The notes: generated from the letters alone by a model not told the origin. 64,000 nucleotides of DNA from Reyranella sp. (GCF_004297265.1 NZ_SCUT01000043.1:35259-99258); one strand, 5' to 3'. Shown: positions 7,950 through 17,600, numbered from the stretch's first letter. Translations and numbers: made by a program.

Positions 7950-9097
7950 ATGCGTTTCGTTTTCAAGACAGACTACGACCAGGACATCCGCCTGCTGAAG
8001 CACAGCGGTTACTGGTGGTCCTACGGCGTGCTGCTGGCGGCGCTGATCGCCTTCCCCTATCTGGTCGGCAGCTACCTGCAGAGCCAGATCGTCTTCGTGT
8101 TCATCTATGCCATCGTCGGCGTGGCGCTGATCATCCTCACCGGCTTCACCGGCCAGGCCTCGCTGGGCCACGCCGCCTTCCTGGCGATCGGGGCCTATAC
8201 CGCCGGCTTCCTGCAGAGCCAGGGGATATCCTTCATCGTCTACTTCCCTGCGGCCGCGATCATCACCGGCGCCGTGGGCGCGATGGTCGGCTTCCCGGCG
8301 CTGCGTCTCAGCGGCATCTACCTGGTGATCGCCACCATCGCCTTCGCCTTCATCGTCGAGGAGATCCTCGCGCGCTGGGAATCGGTGACGCACGGCAACG
8401 AAGGCATGCGGGTGCGCACGCTCGACTTCCTGGGCCAGCCGGTGCCGCGCGACGGCGACGCCTTCTACTTCCTCTGCCTGCTGGTGCTGGTGGGATCGAT
8501 CCTGCTGGCGCTGAACCTGCTGCGCTCGCCCACCGGCCGCGCCTTCATCGCCATCCGCGATTCCGAGACCGCGGCCAAGAGCATGGGCATCGACCTCGCC
8601 GGCTACAAGGTGAAGTCCTTCGCCATCAGCGCCGCCCTCACCGGCATGGCGGGCGTGCTGTTCGCCCACAAGATGTCCTTCATCTCGCCCGAGATGTTCA
8701 CCCTGCTGCTCTCGATCGAATTCATCATGGTGATCATCATCGGCGGCGCCTTCGGGGTGCACGGCGCGGTGCTGGGCGCGATCTTCATCGTCATGGTCGA
8801 TCCCTTCCTGACGGCCCTGAAGGACGACGTCCCGGTGCTGGGCGCCAGCCTTGCCTCCTCGCTCGGCATGTCGTCCGAGGGGTCTGGAAAGCTGCGCGAC
8901 ACCATGTCCGCGATCGGCTCGGCGGCCGGCCTCAAGGGCGCGATCTACGGCCTGATCATCATGATGTTCATCCTGTTCGAGCCCTACGGCCTCTACGGGC
9001 GCTGGCTCAAGGTGAAGCTCTTCTTCCAGCTCTTCCCGCTCTACAAGAAGGCCACCTTCAAGCGGCAGAAGACCTACGTGAAGTCGGAGCGCAACCG

Positions 9098-9101
<4 letters not shown>
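7950..9101 (+). CDS. livM: branched-chain-type ABC transporter permease (LivM-like)
   Basis: Second permease subunit, 383 residues, about ten membrane helices. LTGFTGQASLGHAAFLAIGAYTAG is the LivM signature early in the protein and the segment IGGAFGVHGAVLGAIF is the ATPase-coupling motif. The C-terminus extends into a basic, soluble tail ending near KSERNR. I chose ATG at 7950, which is 4 nt after the livH stop and gives the usual N-terminus; an in-frame start at 7908 lies inside livH. The last codons overlap the livG start (ATGA). Confidence 0.89.
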
Positions 9102-9856
<755 letters not shown>

Positions 9857-9867
9857 GAGGAGCGGAC

Positions 9868-10644
9868 ATGAGCGACGACCCGATCCTCAAGGTCTCCAAC
9901 ATCGAGAGCTACTACGGCCCGATCATGGCCATCCGCGGGGTGAGCCTGGCCGTGCCGCGCGGCAAGATCATCACCGTGCTGGGCGCCAACGGCGCCGGCA
10001 AGACCACGATCCTCAAGACCATCTCGGGCGTGCTCGACCCGCTCAAGGGCACGATCGAGTTCGAGGGCAAGGCGATCCAGCGCATGGATGCCGACAAGAT
10101 CGTGCGGCTCGGCCTCAGCCATGTGCCGGAAGGCCGCGAGGTCTTTCCCTTCCTCTCGATCCGCGAGAACCTGGCGATGGGCGCCTTCCTGCGCACGGAC
10201 CGCGACGGCGTCGCCCGCGACCTGGAAAAGGTCTTCGGCTATTTCCCGCGCCTCAGGGAGCGCATCGACCAGCCGGCCGGCTCGCTGTCCGGCGGCGAGC
10301 AGCAGATGCTGGCGATCAGCCGCGCGCTGATGAACCGGCCGAAGCTGCTGTTGCTCGACGAGCCCTCGCTCGGCCTCTCTCCGCTGCTGGTGAAGGAGAT
10401 CTTCAGCATCATCCGCAGGGTCAACGCCGAGGAAGGCACGTCGATCCTGCTGGTCGAGCAGAATGCCAAGATGGCGCTGGAGACCGCCCATTACGGCTAC
10501 GTGCTCGAGGTCGGCCGAGTCGTGATGGACGATACCTGCGAGCGGCTGATGAACAGCAAGGACATCCAGGAATTCTATCTCGGCGCCAAGGAAGAGAGCG
10601 CCCGCGGCGAACGCCGCTGGAAGAAGAAGAAGAACTGGCGCTGA
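9868..10644 (+). CDS. livF: branched-chain-type ABC transporter ATP-binding protein (LivF-like)
   Basis: Second ATPase subunit, 258 residues. Seen: ESYYGPIMAIRGVSL at the start, Walker A GANGAGKTT, LSHVPEGREVFPFLS (LivF hallmark), signature LSGGEQQML, Walker B LLLLDEPSLGLSP, H-loop VEQN. After the normal end (EFYLGAKEE) there is a highly basic tail, ERRWKKKKNWR, that is longer than usual for LivF. ATG at 9868 is 11 nt after the livG stop with GAGAGGAG upstream. Confidence 0.92.
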   Translation: MSDDPILKVSNIESYYGPIMAIRGVSLAVPRGKIITVLGANGAGKTTILKTISGVLDPLKGTIEFEGKAIQRMDADKIVRLGLSHVPEGREVFPFLSIRENLAMGAFLRTDRDGVARDLEKVFGYFPRLRERIDQPAGSLSGGEQQMLAISRALMNRPKLLLLDEPSLGLSPLLVKEIFSIIRRVNAEEGTSILLVEQNAKMALETAHYGYVLEVGRVVMDDTCERLMNSKDIQEFYLGAKEESARGERRWKKKKNWR

Positions 10645-10660
10645 CGGGAACGAGGAAACC

Positions 10661-12505
10661 ATGCCCATCAAAGCGACGCTGACGGTTGCCGAGACCCTGC
10701 CCAAGAGCTTCGTGCTCTCCTGCAAGACGCGCGGCGACAGGCCGGCGATGCGCGAGAAGCTCTACGGCATCTGGAACGCCGTTTCCTGGACCCAGTGGCT
10801 TGAGCGCTCGAAGGCCGTCACCTTCGCCCTGCACGAGATCGGCTTCCGGCCCGGCGACGTGGCCTCGGTGCTGGCCAATACCGTGCCGGAATGGAACTAC
10901 GCCGACTTCGGCATCCTGTGCGCGGGCGGCGTCTCCTCGGGCATCTATCCCACCGACTCCGCCAAGCAGGTCGAATATCTGATCAACGATTCGAGGACCT
11001 CGGTCCTGTTCGTCGAGGACGACGAACAGCTCGACAAGGCCCTCGACGTGCGCGAGCGCTGCCCCACCTTGCGCAAGATCGTGGTGTTCGACATGGAGGG
11101 CTTGCACACCTTCAACGATCCCATGGTGGTCTCCCTGGACGAGTTCATGGCGTCGGGCCGCAATTACGGCCAGGGCAAGGACGCGCTGTTCGAGGAGCTG
11201 GTCGCCTCGCGCAAGCCCGACGACCTCGCCATCCTGGTCTACACGTCGGGCACGACCGGACCGCCCAAGGGCGCGATGCACAGCCATCGCAACGTGGTCT
11301 ACACGATGCAGAACTGCATGCACCCCGAACTGTCGCTCTCCTGGTACGAGGGCGACGAGCGGCTGGCCTTCCTGCCGCTCTGCCACGTCGCCGAGCGCAT
11401 CGCCGGCAGCTACTACTCCGTGGCGACCGGCGTCTGCAGCAACTTTGCCGAGAGCCCCGAGACCGTACCCGACAACATCCGCGAGGTGCAGCCCACGCTG
11501 TTCGGCGCGGTGCCGCGCGTATGGGAGAAGTTCTACGCCGGCATCACCATCGCGCTGAAGGACGCCACGCCCGTCCAGCAATGGGCCTACCGGCGCGCGA
11601 TCTCGGCCGGCCTCGCCATCGCCGACGCGCGGCTGGCGCGGCGCGAGCCCACCGCGCTCGAGAAGCTGCGCTTCCAGGCCGCCTACTGGCTGGTGCTGAA
11701 GAACATCCGCCGCATGATCGGCCTCGACCGCTGCCGCTGGCTGTTCACCGGGGCGGCGCCGATCTCGCCCGAACTCATCCGCTGGTACCTGGCGCTCGGT
11801 CTCGACATGTACGAGGTCTACGGCCAGACGGAGAATTGCGGACTGGCCACCGCGATGCCGGCGAACGGCATCAAGCTCGGCACGGTCGGCAAGTCGGTGC
11901 CCTACGGCCAGGTCGCGATCTCGCCCGCCGGCGAGATCCTGATCAAGGGTGACATGGTGTTCATGGGCTACCTGAACCAGCCCGAGAAGACCGCCGAGAC
12001 GGTCGACAAGGATGGCTGGCTGCACACCGGCGACGTCGGCCTGATCGACGAGGAGGGCTACGTCAAGATCACCGACCGGATGAAAGACATCATCATCACG
12101 GCCGGCGGCAAGAACATCACGCCCTCGGAGATCGAGAACCTGCTCAAGGCGTCGCCCTATATCAGCGACGCCGTCGTGATCGGCGACAAGCGTGCCTACC
12201 TCACCTGCCTCGTCATGATCGAGCGCGAGACGGTTGAGAAGTTCGCCCAGGACATCGACGTGCCCTTCACCAACTACACCAGCCTGTGCCGCGCCAAGGA
12301 GGTGCAGGACCTGATCTGGTCGGAGATCGAGCGGGTCAATGCCAACTTCGCCCGGGTCGAGACGATCAAGCGCTTCTACCTGATCGAGCAGCAGCTCACG
12401 CCCGAGGACGAGGAGCTGACGCCGACCATGAAGCTCAAGAGGTCGTTCGTGAACACCAAGTACAAGGACCAGATCGACGCGATGTACCGCCCTCAGGCGG
12501 CTTGA
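10661..12505 (+). CDS. AMP-forming long-chain-type acyl-CoA synthetase
   Basis: Adenylate-forming ligase of 614 residues that activates a carboxylic acid to its CoA thioester via an acyl-AMP. P-loop motif YTSGTTGPPKG near residue 200, the YGQTENCG adenine-binding motif near residue 390, and GWLHTGDVG, DRMKDIIITAGGKNITP toward the C-terminal domain are seen. The length and the FARVETIKRFYL segment fit the FadD15-like long-chain group. It lies 16 nt after livF and before two livK genes, so it probably activates an acid imported by this transporter, though the true chain type cannot be read from sequence. Confidence 0.88.
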   Translation: MPIKATLTVAETLPKSFVLSCKTRGDRPAMREKLYGIWNAVSWTQWLERSKAVTFALHEIGFRPGDVASVLANTVPEWNYADFGILCAGGVSSGIYPTDSAKQVEYLINDSRTSVLFVEDDEQLDKALDVRERCPTLRKIVVFDMEGLHTFNDPMVVSLDEFMASGRNYGQGKDALFEELVASRKPDDLAILVYTSGTTGPPKGAMHSHRNVVYTMQNCMHPELSLSWYEGDERLAFLPLCHVAERIAGSYYSVATGVCSNFAESPETVPDNIREVQPTLFGAVPRVWEKFYAGITIALKDATPVQQWAYRRAISAGLAIADARLARREPTALEKLRFQAAYWLVLKNIRRMIGLDRCRWLFTGAAPISPELIRWYLALGLDMYEVYGQTENCGLATAMPANGIKLGTVGKSVPYGQVAISPAGEILIKGDMVFMGYLNQPEKTAETVDKDGWLHTGDVGLIDEEGYVKITDRMKDIIITAGGKNITPSEIENLLKASPYISDAVVIGDKRAYLTCLVMIERETVEKFAQDIDVPFTNYTSLCRAKEVQDLIWSEIERVNANFARVETIKRFYLIEQQLTPEDEELTPTMKLKRSFVNTKYKDQIDAMYRPQAA

Positions 12506-12530
12506 GTTCAATGAAGTCCCGTAAAGTGTA

Positions 12531-12549
12531 GTGGAGGAAACAGGTAGTC
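12531..12549 (+). promoter_or_regulatory. ribosome-binding region of first livK copy
   Basis: GTGGAGGAAAC at 12531-12541 provides a strong GGAGGA Shine-Dalgarno site 9-13 nt before ATG 12550. The same 11 bases precede the second livK copy (13933-13943), so the leader was duplicated with the gene. Confidence 0.6.
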
Positions 12550-13752
12550 ATGCGTTCGTTTTGCGTAAAGGCAGCCCTTTTGGGCAGCATCTTCAGCCTC
12601 GCCGCCCTGCCGGCGCTGGCGCAGCAGACCAAGGTCACCAACCAGGGCATCACGCCCACCGAGATCGTCCTGGGCACGCACCAGGATCTCTCCGGCCCCA
12701 TCAAGTCGTGGGGCGTTCCCGTCACCAACGGCATGAAGATGGCCGTCGACGAGGTCAACGCGGCGGGCGGCATCAACGGCCGCAAGCTGAAGCTGATCGT
12801 CGAGGACGTGGGCTACGATCCCAAGCGCGCCGTCCTCGCGACGCAGAAGCTGGTCGAGAAGGACAAGATCTTCGCCATGCTGGCGCCGCTGGGCTCGCCG
12901 ACGGTGCTCGCCGCGCAGGACATCCTGCTCGAAGCGGGCATCCCGCAGCTCTTCCCGGTCACGTCGGCCGAGTTCACCTACAAGATGGACCCGAAGAACC
13001 CGCAGGACCGGCTGAAGTTCAACAACGTGCCGCCCTACACCGAGAGCGTCCGCGCCGGCGCCCGCCACCTGATGCAGGAAAAGGGCAGCAAGAAGCCCTG
13101 CGTCATGTACCAGGACGACGAGTTCGGCAAGAACGTGCTCGACGGCTTCAACCAGGCCGTTGCCGACGCCAAGCTCACCGCCGCCTCCGTCACCAGCTAC
13201 AAGCGCGGCGCCTCGGACTTCTCCTCGCAGGTCGCGAAGATGAAGTCGGACGGCTGCGATCTCGTCGTGCTGGGCACCATCGTGCGCGAGACGGTCGGCG
13301 TCATGGCGGAGGGCCGCAAGATCGGCTTCGCGCCGGTCTACTTCGGCAGCACCGCCGCCAACGTCATCGAGGTTCCCGCGCTGGGCAAGGACGTGACCGA
13401 AGGCTTCTATGCCGTGGGCGGCATGGAGATCCCCTATCGCGACACCTCAACCGGCAAGGCCAAGGAATGGGCCGAGGCGTACTACAAGCTCTACAACATG
13501 GAGCCGAACACGCAGTCGGCGCTGGGCTACAACGAGGTCATGACCTTCGCCCACTATGCCAAGCTGGCGGGCAAGGACCTGACCGGCGCCAAGTTCCTCG
13601 CGGCCATGGAGTCGGGGGACGTCTTCCAGGACATCTTCAATTCGCCGCCGGTGAAGTTCTCGCCCACCGAACACCTGTCGGCGACCGTGTATCTTCTGCA
13701 GCAGATCAAGGACGGCCGCTGGGTCGTGCTCAAGCGCGACCTGAAGAACTGA
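12550..13752 (+). CDS. ABC transporter substrate-binding protein, LivK-like (copy 1)
   Basis: Periplasmic receptor of 400 residues for the livHMGF importer. The signal peptide covers about residues 1-25 (core ALLGSIFSLAALPALA, cleavage after ALAQ). The mature part is a Peripla_BP_6 protein: GTHQDLSGPIKSWGVPVTNG (ligand-loop region), AAGGINGRKLKLIVED, and CVMYQDDEFGKNVLDGF. The hinge segment YKRGASDFSSQVAKMK is typical. It is closely paralogous to the next gene. Given the acyl-CoA synthetase in the operon, an organic acid rather than leucine is a reasonable ligand guess. Confidence 0.9.
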   Translation: MRSFCVKAALLGSIFSLAALPALAQQTKVTNQGITPTEIVLGTHQDLSGPIKSWGVPVTNGMKMAVDEVNAAGGINGRKLKLIVEDVGYDPKRAVLATQKLVEKDKIFAMLAPLGSPTVLAAQDILLEAGIPQLFPVTSAEFTYKMDPKNPQDRLKFNNVPPYTESVRAGARHLMQEKGSKKPCVMYQDDEFGKNVLDGFNQAVADAKLTAASVTSYKRGASDFSSQVAKMKSDGCDLVVLGTIVRETVGVMAEGRKIGFAPVYFGSTAANVIEVPALGKDVTEGFYAVGGMEIPYRDTSTGKAKEWAEAYYKLYNMEPNTQSALGYNEVMTFAHYAKLAGKDLTGAKFLAAMESGDVFQDIFNSPPVKFSPTEHLSATVYLLQQIKDGRWVVLKRDLKN

Positions 13753-13771
13753 CGCCAACACCTTCCGACGG

Positions 13772-13804
13772 AAAAGGCCCGGGTCTTCCCGGGCCTTTTC
13801 TTTT
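13772..13804 (+). terminator. Rho-independent terminator after livK copy 1
   Basis: Perfect 12-bp stem, AAAAGGCCCGGG (13772-13783) against CCCGGGCCTTTT (13788-13799), with the tetraloop TCTT, followed by CTTTT. It begins 19 nt after the first livK stop. The U-rich end and stable GC core make it a strong intrinsic terminator; read-through would decide expression of the second livK. Confidence 0.88.
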
Positions 13805-13948
13805 GCAATCCGGAATCTTCCGTTTCGCCGTGCATAATCACCGCGAAACTGCTCTACTCCCGCATAAGTCGCAAAAAGCGACGACGGACCGGGTCGTGTG
13901 CGCCACCCGCCGGAGAGTCAAAGGGCGCAGCAGTGGAGGAAACGGACA

Positions 13949-15145
13949 ATGCATCTCAAGGCATTCGCGGTGACGCTTGCCTGCACGACGGCGCTGGCAG
14001 TCACGCCCGCGCTCGCGCAGACCAAGGTCACGAATCAGGGCATCACGCCGACCGAGATCGTCATCGGCACGCACCAGGATCTCTCGGGCCCGATCAAGAC
14101 CTGGGGCGTCCCGGTCGCCAACGGCATGAAGCTCGCCGTCGAGGAGATCAACGCAGCGGGCGGCATCAATGGCCGCAAGCTCAAGTTGATCATCGAGGAC
14201 AGCGCCTACGATCCCAAGAAGGCCGTGCTCGCCAGCCAGAAGATGATCGAGAAGGACAAGGTGTTCGCCATGATCGGCGGCATGGGCTCCGCGCCCGTGA
14301 TCGCCGCGCAGGACATCCTGTTCGACGCGGGCGTGCTGCAGCTCTTCCCGCTGACCGCCGCCGAGTTCACCTACAAGTTCGACGCCGGCAAGCCGCAGGA
14401 GCGGCTGAAGTTCAGCAACCTGCTGCCCTACGTCGAGAGCACCCGCGCAGCCGTGAAGTACATGGTCGAGTGGAAGAAGCCCACGAAGCCCTGCCTGATG
14501 TACCAGGACGACGAGTACGGCAAGAACGTGCTCGACGGCTTTACCCAGCAGCTCGACGCCATGAAGCTGAAGCCCGCCTCGATCACGACCTACAAGCGCG
14601 GCGCCTCTGACTTCAGCGCCCAGGTCGCCAAGATGAAAGCCGATGGCTGCGACCTCGTCGTGCTGGGCACCATCCTGCGCGAAACGATCGGCGCCATCGC
14701 CGAAGCGAAGAAACTCGGCTGGGACGTCACCTTCCTCGGCGCGACGCCCACCAACATTCCCGACACGATCACGCTCGGCAAGGACGTGGTCGAGGGCTTC
14801 TACGCCGCCGGCGCCTTCGAGACCCCCTATGCCGACACGGCCAAGGGCAAGGTCAAGGACTGGGTCGAGGCCTACAAGAAGATGTTCGGGACCGACGCGA
14901 ACACGCAATCGGTCATCGGCTACAACGCCGTCATGACCTTCGCGCACTATGCCAAGCTCGCGGGCAAGGACCTGACGGGCCAGAAGATGCTCGACGCCCT
15001 CGAGTCGGGCGATCCGTACCTCGACATCTTCAGCTCGCCGCCCAGCAAGTTCTCCAAGACCAACCACCTCGCGAACACCATCACGCAGGTGCAGCAGGTC
15101 AAGAACGGCCGCTGGGTCGTCATCAAGGAAGGCCTGGGCTTTTAG
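13949..15145 (+). CDS. ABC transporter substrate-binding protein, LivK-like (copy 2)
   Basis: Periplasmic receptor of 398 residues, a tandem paralog of the previous gene. The signal peptide ends near ALAQTKV. Shared stretches include TKVTNQGITPTEIV at the mature N-terminus, the GTHQDLSGPIK ligand loop, CLMYQDDEYGKNVLDGF and YKRGASDFSAQVAKMK. ATG 13949 is chosen over an upstream in-frame start because it has GGAGGA 9 nt before it and starts the signal peptide. It has its own terminators on both sides, so it may be separately transcribed. Different residues around the ligand cleft could give a second specificity for the same permease. Confidence 0.9.
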   Translation: MHLKAFAVTLACTTALAVTPALAQTKVTNQGITPTEIVIGTHQDLSGPIKTWGVPVANGMKLAVEEINAAGGINGRKLKLIIEDSAYDPKKAVLASQKMIEKDKVFAMIGGMGSAPVIAAQDILFDAGVLQLFPLTAAEFTYKFDAGKPQERLKFSNLLPYVESTRAAVKYMVEWKKPTKPCLMYQDDEYGKNVLDGFTQQLDAMKLKPASITTYKRGASDFSAQVAKMKADGCDLVVLGTILRETIGAIAEAKKLGWDVTFLGATPTNIPDTITLGKDVVEGFYAAGAFETPYADTAKGKVKDWVEAYKKMFGTDANTQSVIGYNAVMTFAHYAKLAGKDLTGQKMLDALESGDPYLDIFSSPPSKFSKTNHLANTITQVQQVKNGRWVVIKEGLGF

Positions 15146-15170
15146 CCTCGGCTCCTGACGCAACGGAAAG

Positions 15171-15198
15171 CCCGGACAGTCGCCTGTCCGGGTTTTTT
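15171..15198 (+). terminator. Rho-independent terminator after livK copy 2
   Basis: Stem CCCGGACAG (15171-15179) pairs with CTGTCCGGG (15184-15192) around a 4-nt loop, followed by six T (15193-15198). It starts 26 nt after the second livK stop and ends the liv operon, just before the convergent lipoprotein gene. Confidence 0.88.
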
Positions 15199-15221
15199 CA
15201 TGGGGACCGGGGGACGGGGCG

Positions 15222-15527
15222 TCAGACCGGAGGCACCGGTACCTTGTTGCGGCGGAGTTCCTGCTGCAGCACCGGGATGGCGGCGCCGGTCTGGCCCTCG
15301 TGGCACTGGGCGATCGCCAGGCGCGCATTGATGTCGGCGTCGGTATTGTCGTTGTCGCCGGCGCTGTCTCCCATGCCGCTCGCGACATACTCGCCATAGG
15401 CCCAGCTGAGCTTGGTGCAATAGGCGGCGGCCTGGGCCGCCGTCATGCCGGGTGGCGGGCCACCCGCCGTCTGGGTGCAGGCCGCCGCGAGGAGCGCCAC
15501 GAGGACCAGCCCACCGAATTGGATCAT
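15222..15527 (-). CDS. small lipoprotein with YC-AAIPVL module (copy 2)
   Basis: Predicted lipoprotein of 101 residues, family not recognised. A short hydrophobic N-terminus ends in LLAAAC, a likely lipobox with Cys17, followed by TQTAGGPPPGMTAAQ. The rest is a compact domain: YCTKL with a Tyr-rich helix, an acidic spacer (DSAGDNDNTDAD), AIAQCHEG and AAIPVLQQELRRNKVPVPP. It is a paralog of the gene 14 nt upstream and shares the Cys-containing module with the C-terminus of the OmpA-like lipoprotein at 30.6-31.3 kb. The two non-lipid cysteines may form a disulfide in the periplasm (inference). Confidence 0.75.
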   Translation of the reverse strand: MIQFGGLVLVALLAAACTQTAGGPPPGMTAAQAAAYCTKLSWAYGEYVASGMGDSAGDNDNTDADINARLAIAQCHEGQTGAAIPVLQQELRRNKVPVPPV

Positions 15528-15541
15528 ACGCACGGGAGTCC

Positions 15542-15859
15542 TCACGGCGGCGGAACCTCGACCTTGTTGTTGCGCAGTTCCCGCTGCAGCACCGGAATGC
15601 CCGCGGCGGTATTGCCGTCCTGGCACTGGGCGACCGCGACGCGGGCGTCGATGTCGGACTGGCCACCGCCCCTGCCAACGCCCCCCATCGACGTGGGGAG
15701 ACCGGCGACATATTCGCTGTAGACCGTCGTGAGCTTCGTGCAATAGGCCGCGCCCTGCGCCGCCGTCATGCCCGGCGGAGGACCGCCCGCCGTCTGCGTA
15801 CACGCCGCCAGGGCAAGCGGCGCAGCCATCAACCCGAGAACGTGCGTCAACTTCGCCAT
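15542..15859 (-). CDS. small lipoprotein with YC-AAGIPVL module (copy 1)
   Basis: Predicted lipoprotein of 105 residues. Hydrophobic N-terminus ending in LALAAC (lipobox), then TQTAGGPPPGMTAAQ, the same linker as in copy 2. The domain has YCTKLTTVYSEY, a glycine-rich spacer, ARVAVAQCQDG and AAGIPVLQRELRNNKVEVPPP. ATG at 15859 is preceded by GGGAGG at 7 nt, which decides it over an in-frame TTG one codon upstream. The pair arose by duplication. Divergent from the SDR gene starting at 15919. Confidence 0.78.
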   Translation of the reverse strand: MAKLTHVLGLMAAPLALAACTQTAGGPPPGMTAAQGAAYCTKLTTVYSEYVAGLPTSMGGVGRGGGQSDIDARVAVAQCQDGNTAAGIPVLQRELRNNKVEVPPP

Positions 15860-15918
15860 CAAAACCTCCCGACGATACGCTAACGCACCGCGCGTTTAGC
15901 CGCTATGGTCGCGTCGAT

Positions 15919-16713
15919 ATGAGCGATGAACTTTCCGGGAGAGTGGCGGTCGTCACCGGCGGCGGTTCGGGCATCGGCGCCGCCTCGGCCGCCCTGCTCG
16001 CCGCAGCGGGCGCGGCCGTGATCGTGGCCGACCTGGCCGAGGGCTCCAAAGAGACTCAGGTCGGCCGTTTCGTGACGCACGACGTCGCATCGGAGGAGTC
16101 CTGGCAGTCGCTGCTGGCGGGCATCCTCGAGCGCGAAGGGCGGCTCGACATCATGGTCAACAATGCCGGGATCTCCGGCGGCCCCGGCAATCCCGAGACC
16201 ACGACCGTCGAGAACTGGCAGCATGTCCAGGCGATCAATTCCGAGGGCGTGTTCCTCGGTTGCAAGTACGCGATCCAGGGCATGAAGCATCTCGGCGCGG
16301 GCAAGACCGAGCCGTCGGGGTCGATCGTCAACATCTCCTCGATCGCCGGCCTGGTCGGCGGCGCCGGCCCTACCGCCTACACGGCCAGCAAAGGTGCGGT
16401 GCGGCTGCTCAGCAAGAGCGTCGCGCTCTACTGCGCCGAACAGAAATACGGCATCCGCTGCAATTCCGTTCATCCGGGCGGCGTCGACACGGCGATCTTC
16501 AACCCGCTCTGGCAGGCGGTCGGCCGCGACCAGGGGAAGGCCTTCCTGGGCTCCCGCCATCCGATCGGCCGCATGGCCGAGCCTCAGGACCTGGGCGAGC
16601 TCGTCCTGTGGCTGGCTTCGGACCGATCGTCCTTCGTCACCGGCGCGGAGTTCACCTCCGACGGCGGCGTGACCGCCGGACTCATGAGGAGGTCGCTCCT
16701 TGCCCCGTCTTGA
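15919..16713 (+). CDS. SDR family oxidoreductase
   Basis: Short-chain dehydrogenase of 264 residues. TGGGSGIGAAS (cofactor loop), DIMVNNAGISGG, a Ser in SIVNISSIAGLVGG, and catalytic YTASKGAVR are all present, with the C-terminal GAEFTSDGGVTAG ending usual for classical SDRs. The Asp after the second strand (VADLAEG) favours NAD. The substrate is unknown. The gene overlaps the next SDR by 14 nt, so both are made together and may act on successive alcohol/ketone steps. Confidence 0.87.
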   Translation: MSDELSGRVAVVTGGGSGIGAASAALLAAAGAAVIVADLAEGSKETQVGRFVTHDVASEESWQSLLAGILEREGRLDIMVNNAGISGGPGNPETTTVENWQHVQAINSEGVFLGCKYAIQGMKHLGAGKTEPSGSIVNISSIAGLVGGAGPTAYTASKGAVRLLSKSVALYCAEQKYGIRCNSVHPGGVDTAIFNPLWQAVGRDQGKAFLGSRHPIGRMAEPQDLGELVLWLASDRSSFVTGAEFTSDGGVTAGLMRRSLLAPS

Positions 16714-17458
16714 GAACAAGATCGTCCTGCTGAGCGGCGGCGCGTCGGGCATCGGTGCCGCGACCGCCCGCATGATCGTGCGCGAGGGCGGCAAGGCCGT
16801 TTTGGCCGATCGCGACGAGGTCAAGGGCCAGGCGCTTGCAGCCGAACTGGGCGCTTCGGCGCATTTCGTGCCGCTCGACGTCGTTCAGGAAGAGAGCTGG
16901 CAGGCGGCCGTTGCCGCCACGGTGGAGAAGTTCGGCGCGCTGCACGGGCTGCTGAACGCGGCCGGCGTCGGCGTGCGCAACTCGATCGAGGATTGCACCC
17001 TGGCGGACTATCGCAGGGTCAACGACATCAATTCGCTGGGCACCTTCCTCGGCTGCAAGCACGCCATTCCCGCGATGAAGGAATCGGGCGGCGGCTCGAT
17101 CGTGAACATCTCCTCGGTGCTGGGCCTGCGCGGTGCGTCCTACGCCATGGCCTACTGCGCCTCGAAGGGCGCCGTGCGCACGCTCACCAAGAACGTGGCG
17201 CTGCACTGTGCCCAGCAGAAGTACAACATCCGCTGCAATTCCGTGCACCCGGGCTACATCGACACGCCGATGATCGCGCCCCGTCTCGACACCAATGTCG
17301 GCAACATGAGCGGCCGCCAGGCGCTGGAAGAGCTCCACCCGCTCGGCCGCCTCGGCCAGGCCGACGAGGTGGCGTACATGATCCTGTTCCTGCTCTCGGA
17401 CGAGTCGACCTTTTCGACGGGGTCGGAGTTCGTCTGTGATGGCGGGCTGACCGCATAA
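16700..17458 (+). CDS. SDR family oxidoreductase (TTG start)
   Basis: Short-chain dehydrogenase of 252 residues. Seen: SGGASGIGAATARM, LADRDEVKGQ (Asp suggests NAD), LNAAGVG in place of NNAG, SIVNISSVLGLRG, and YCASKGAVR. The C-terminus FVCDGGLTA is typical. The start is TTG at 16700 because AGGAGG (16687-16692) lies 7 nt upstream; the nearby ATG at 16684 is out of frame. It overlaps the upstream SDR by 14 nt and is moderately similar to it (HCAQQKYNIRCNSVHPG against YCAEQKYGIRCNSVHPG), indicating tandem duplication. Confidence 0.86.
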   Translation: MPRLENKIVLLSGGASGIGAATARMIVREGGKAVLADRDEVKGQALAAELGASAHFVPLDVVQEESWQAAVAATVEKFGALHGLLNAAGVGVRNSIEDCTLADYRRVNDINSLGTFLGCKHAIPAMKESGGGSIVNISSVLGLRGASYAMAYCASKGAVRTLTKNVALHCAQQKYNIRCNSVHPGYIDTPMIAPRLDTNVGNMSGRQALEELHPLGRLGQADEVAYMILFLLSDESTFSTGSEFVCDGGLTA

Positions 17459-17467
17459 GCGACAGAC

Positions 17468-17595
17468 TCCGTCGTCTCGACCGAAGCCTCGCAGAGCGAG
17501 GCGTAGTGGAGAGACCTTCTCTCCGCCAAAAGCCAGCAATTCGTGGAGAGAAGGTCTCTCCGCTCCGCGCTGCGCGCTCCGGTCGAGACGACGGA
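17468..17595. repeat. nested palindromic intergenic repeat
   Basis: Between convergent genes. Outer 16-bp arms: TCCGTCGTCTCGACCG (17468-17483) and its exact complement at 17580-17595. Inner 17-bp arms: 17508-17524 and 17545-17561, starting GGAGAGACC and ending CTCTCC. A small CGAGGC-type hairpin lies between. The nested design suggests a mobile palindromic element of the REP/RIME type, and it could act as a bidirectional terminator. Confidence 0.8.
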
Positions 17596-17600
17596 TTACC

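Noticed and set aside
10421..12511. 696-residue minus-strand open frame opposite the acyl-CoA synthetase
   Set aside because: Mirrors the codon pattern of the real gene and has no family motif, signal or ribosome site.
17468..17595. Possible CRISPR array or tRNA-like fold
   Set aside because: Only inverted, not directly repeated units with spacers; no CCA end or anticodon arm.
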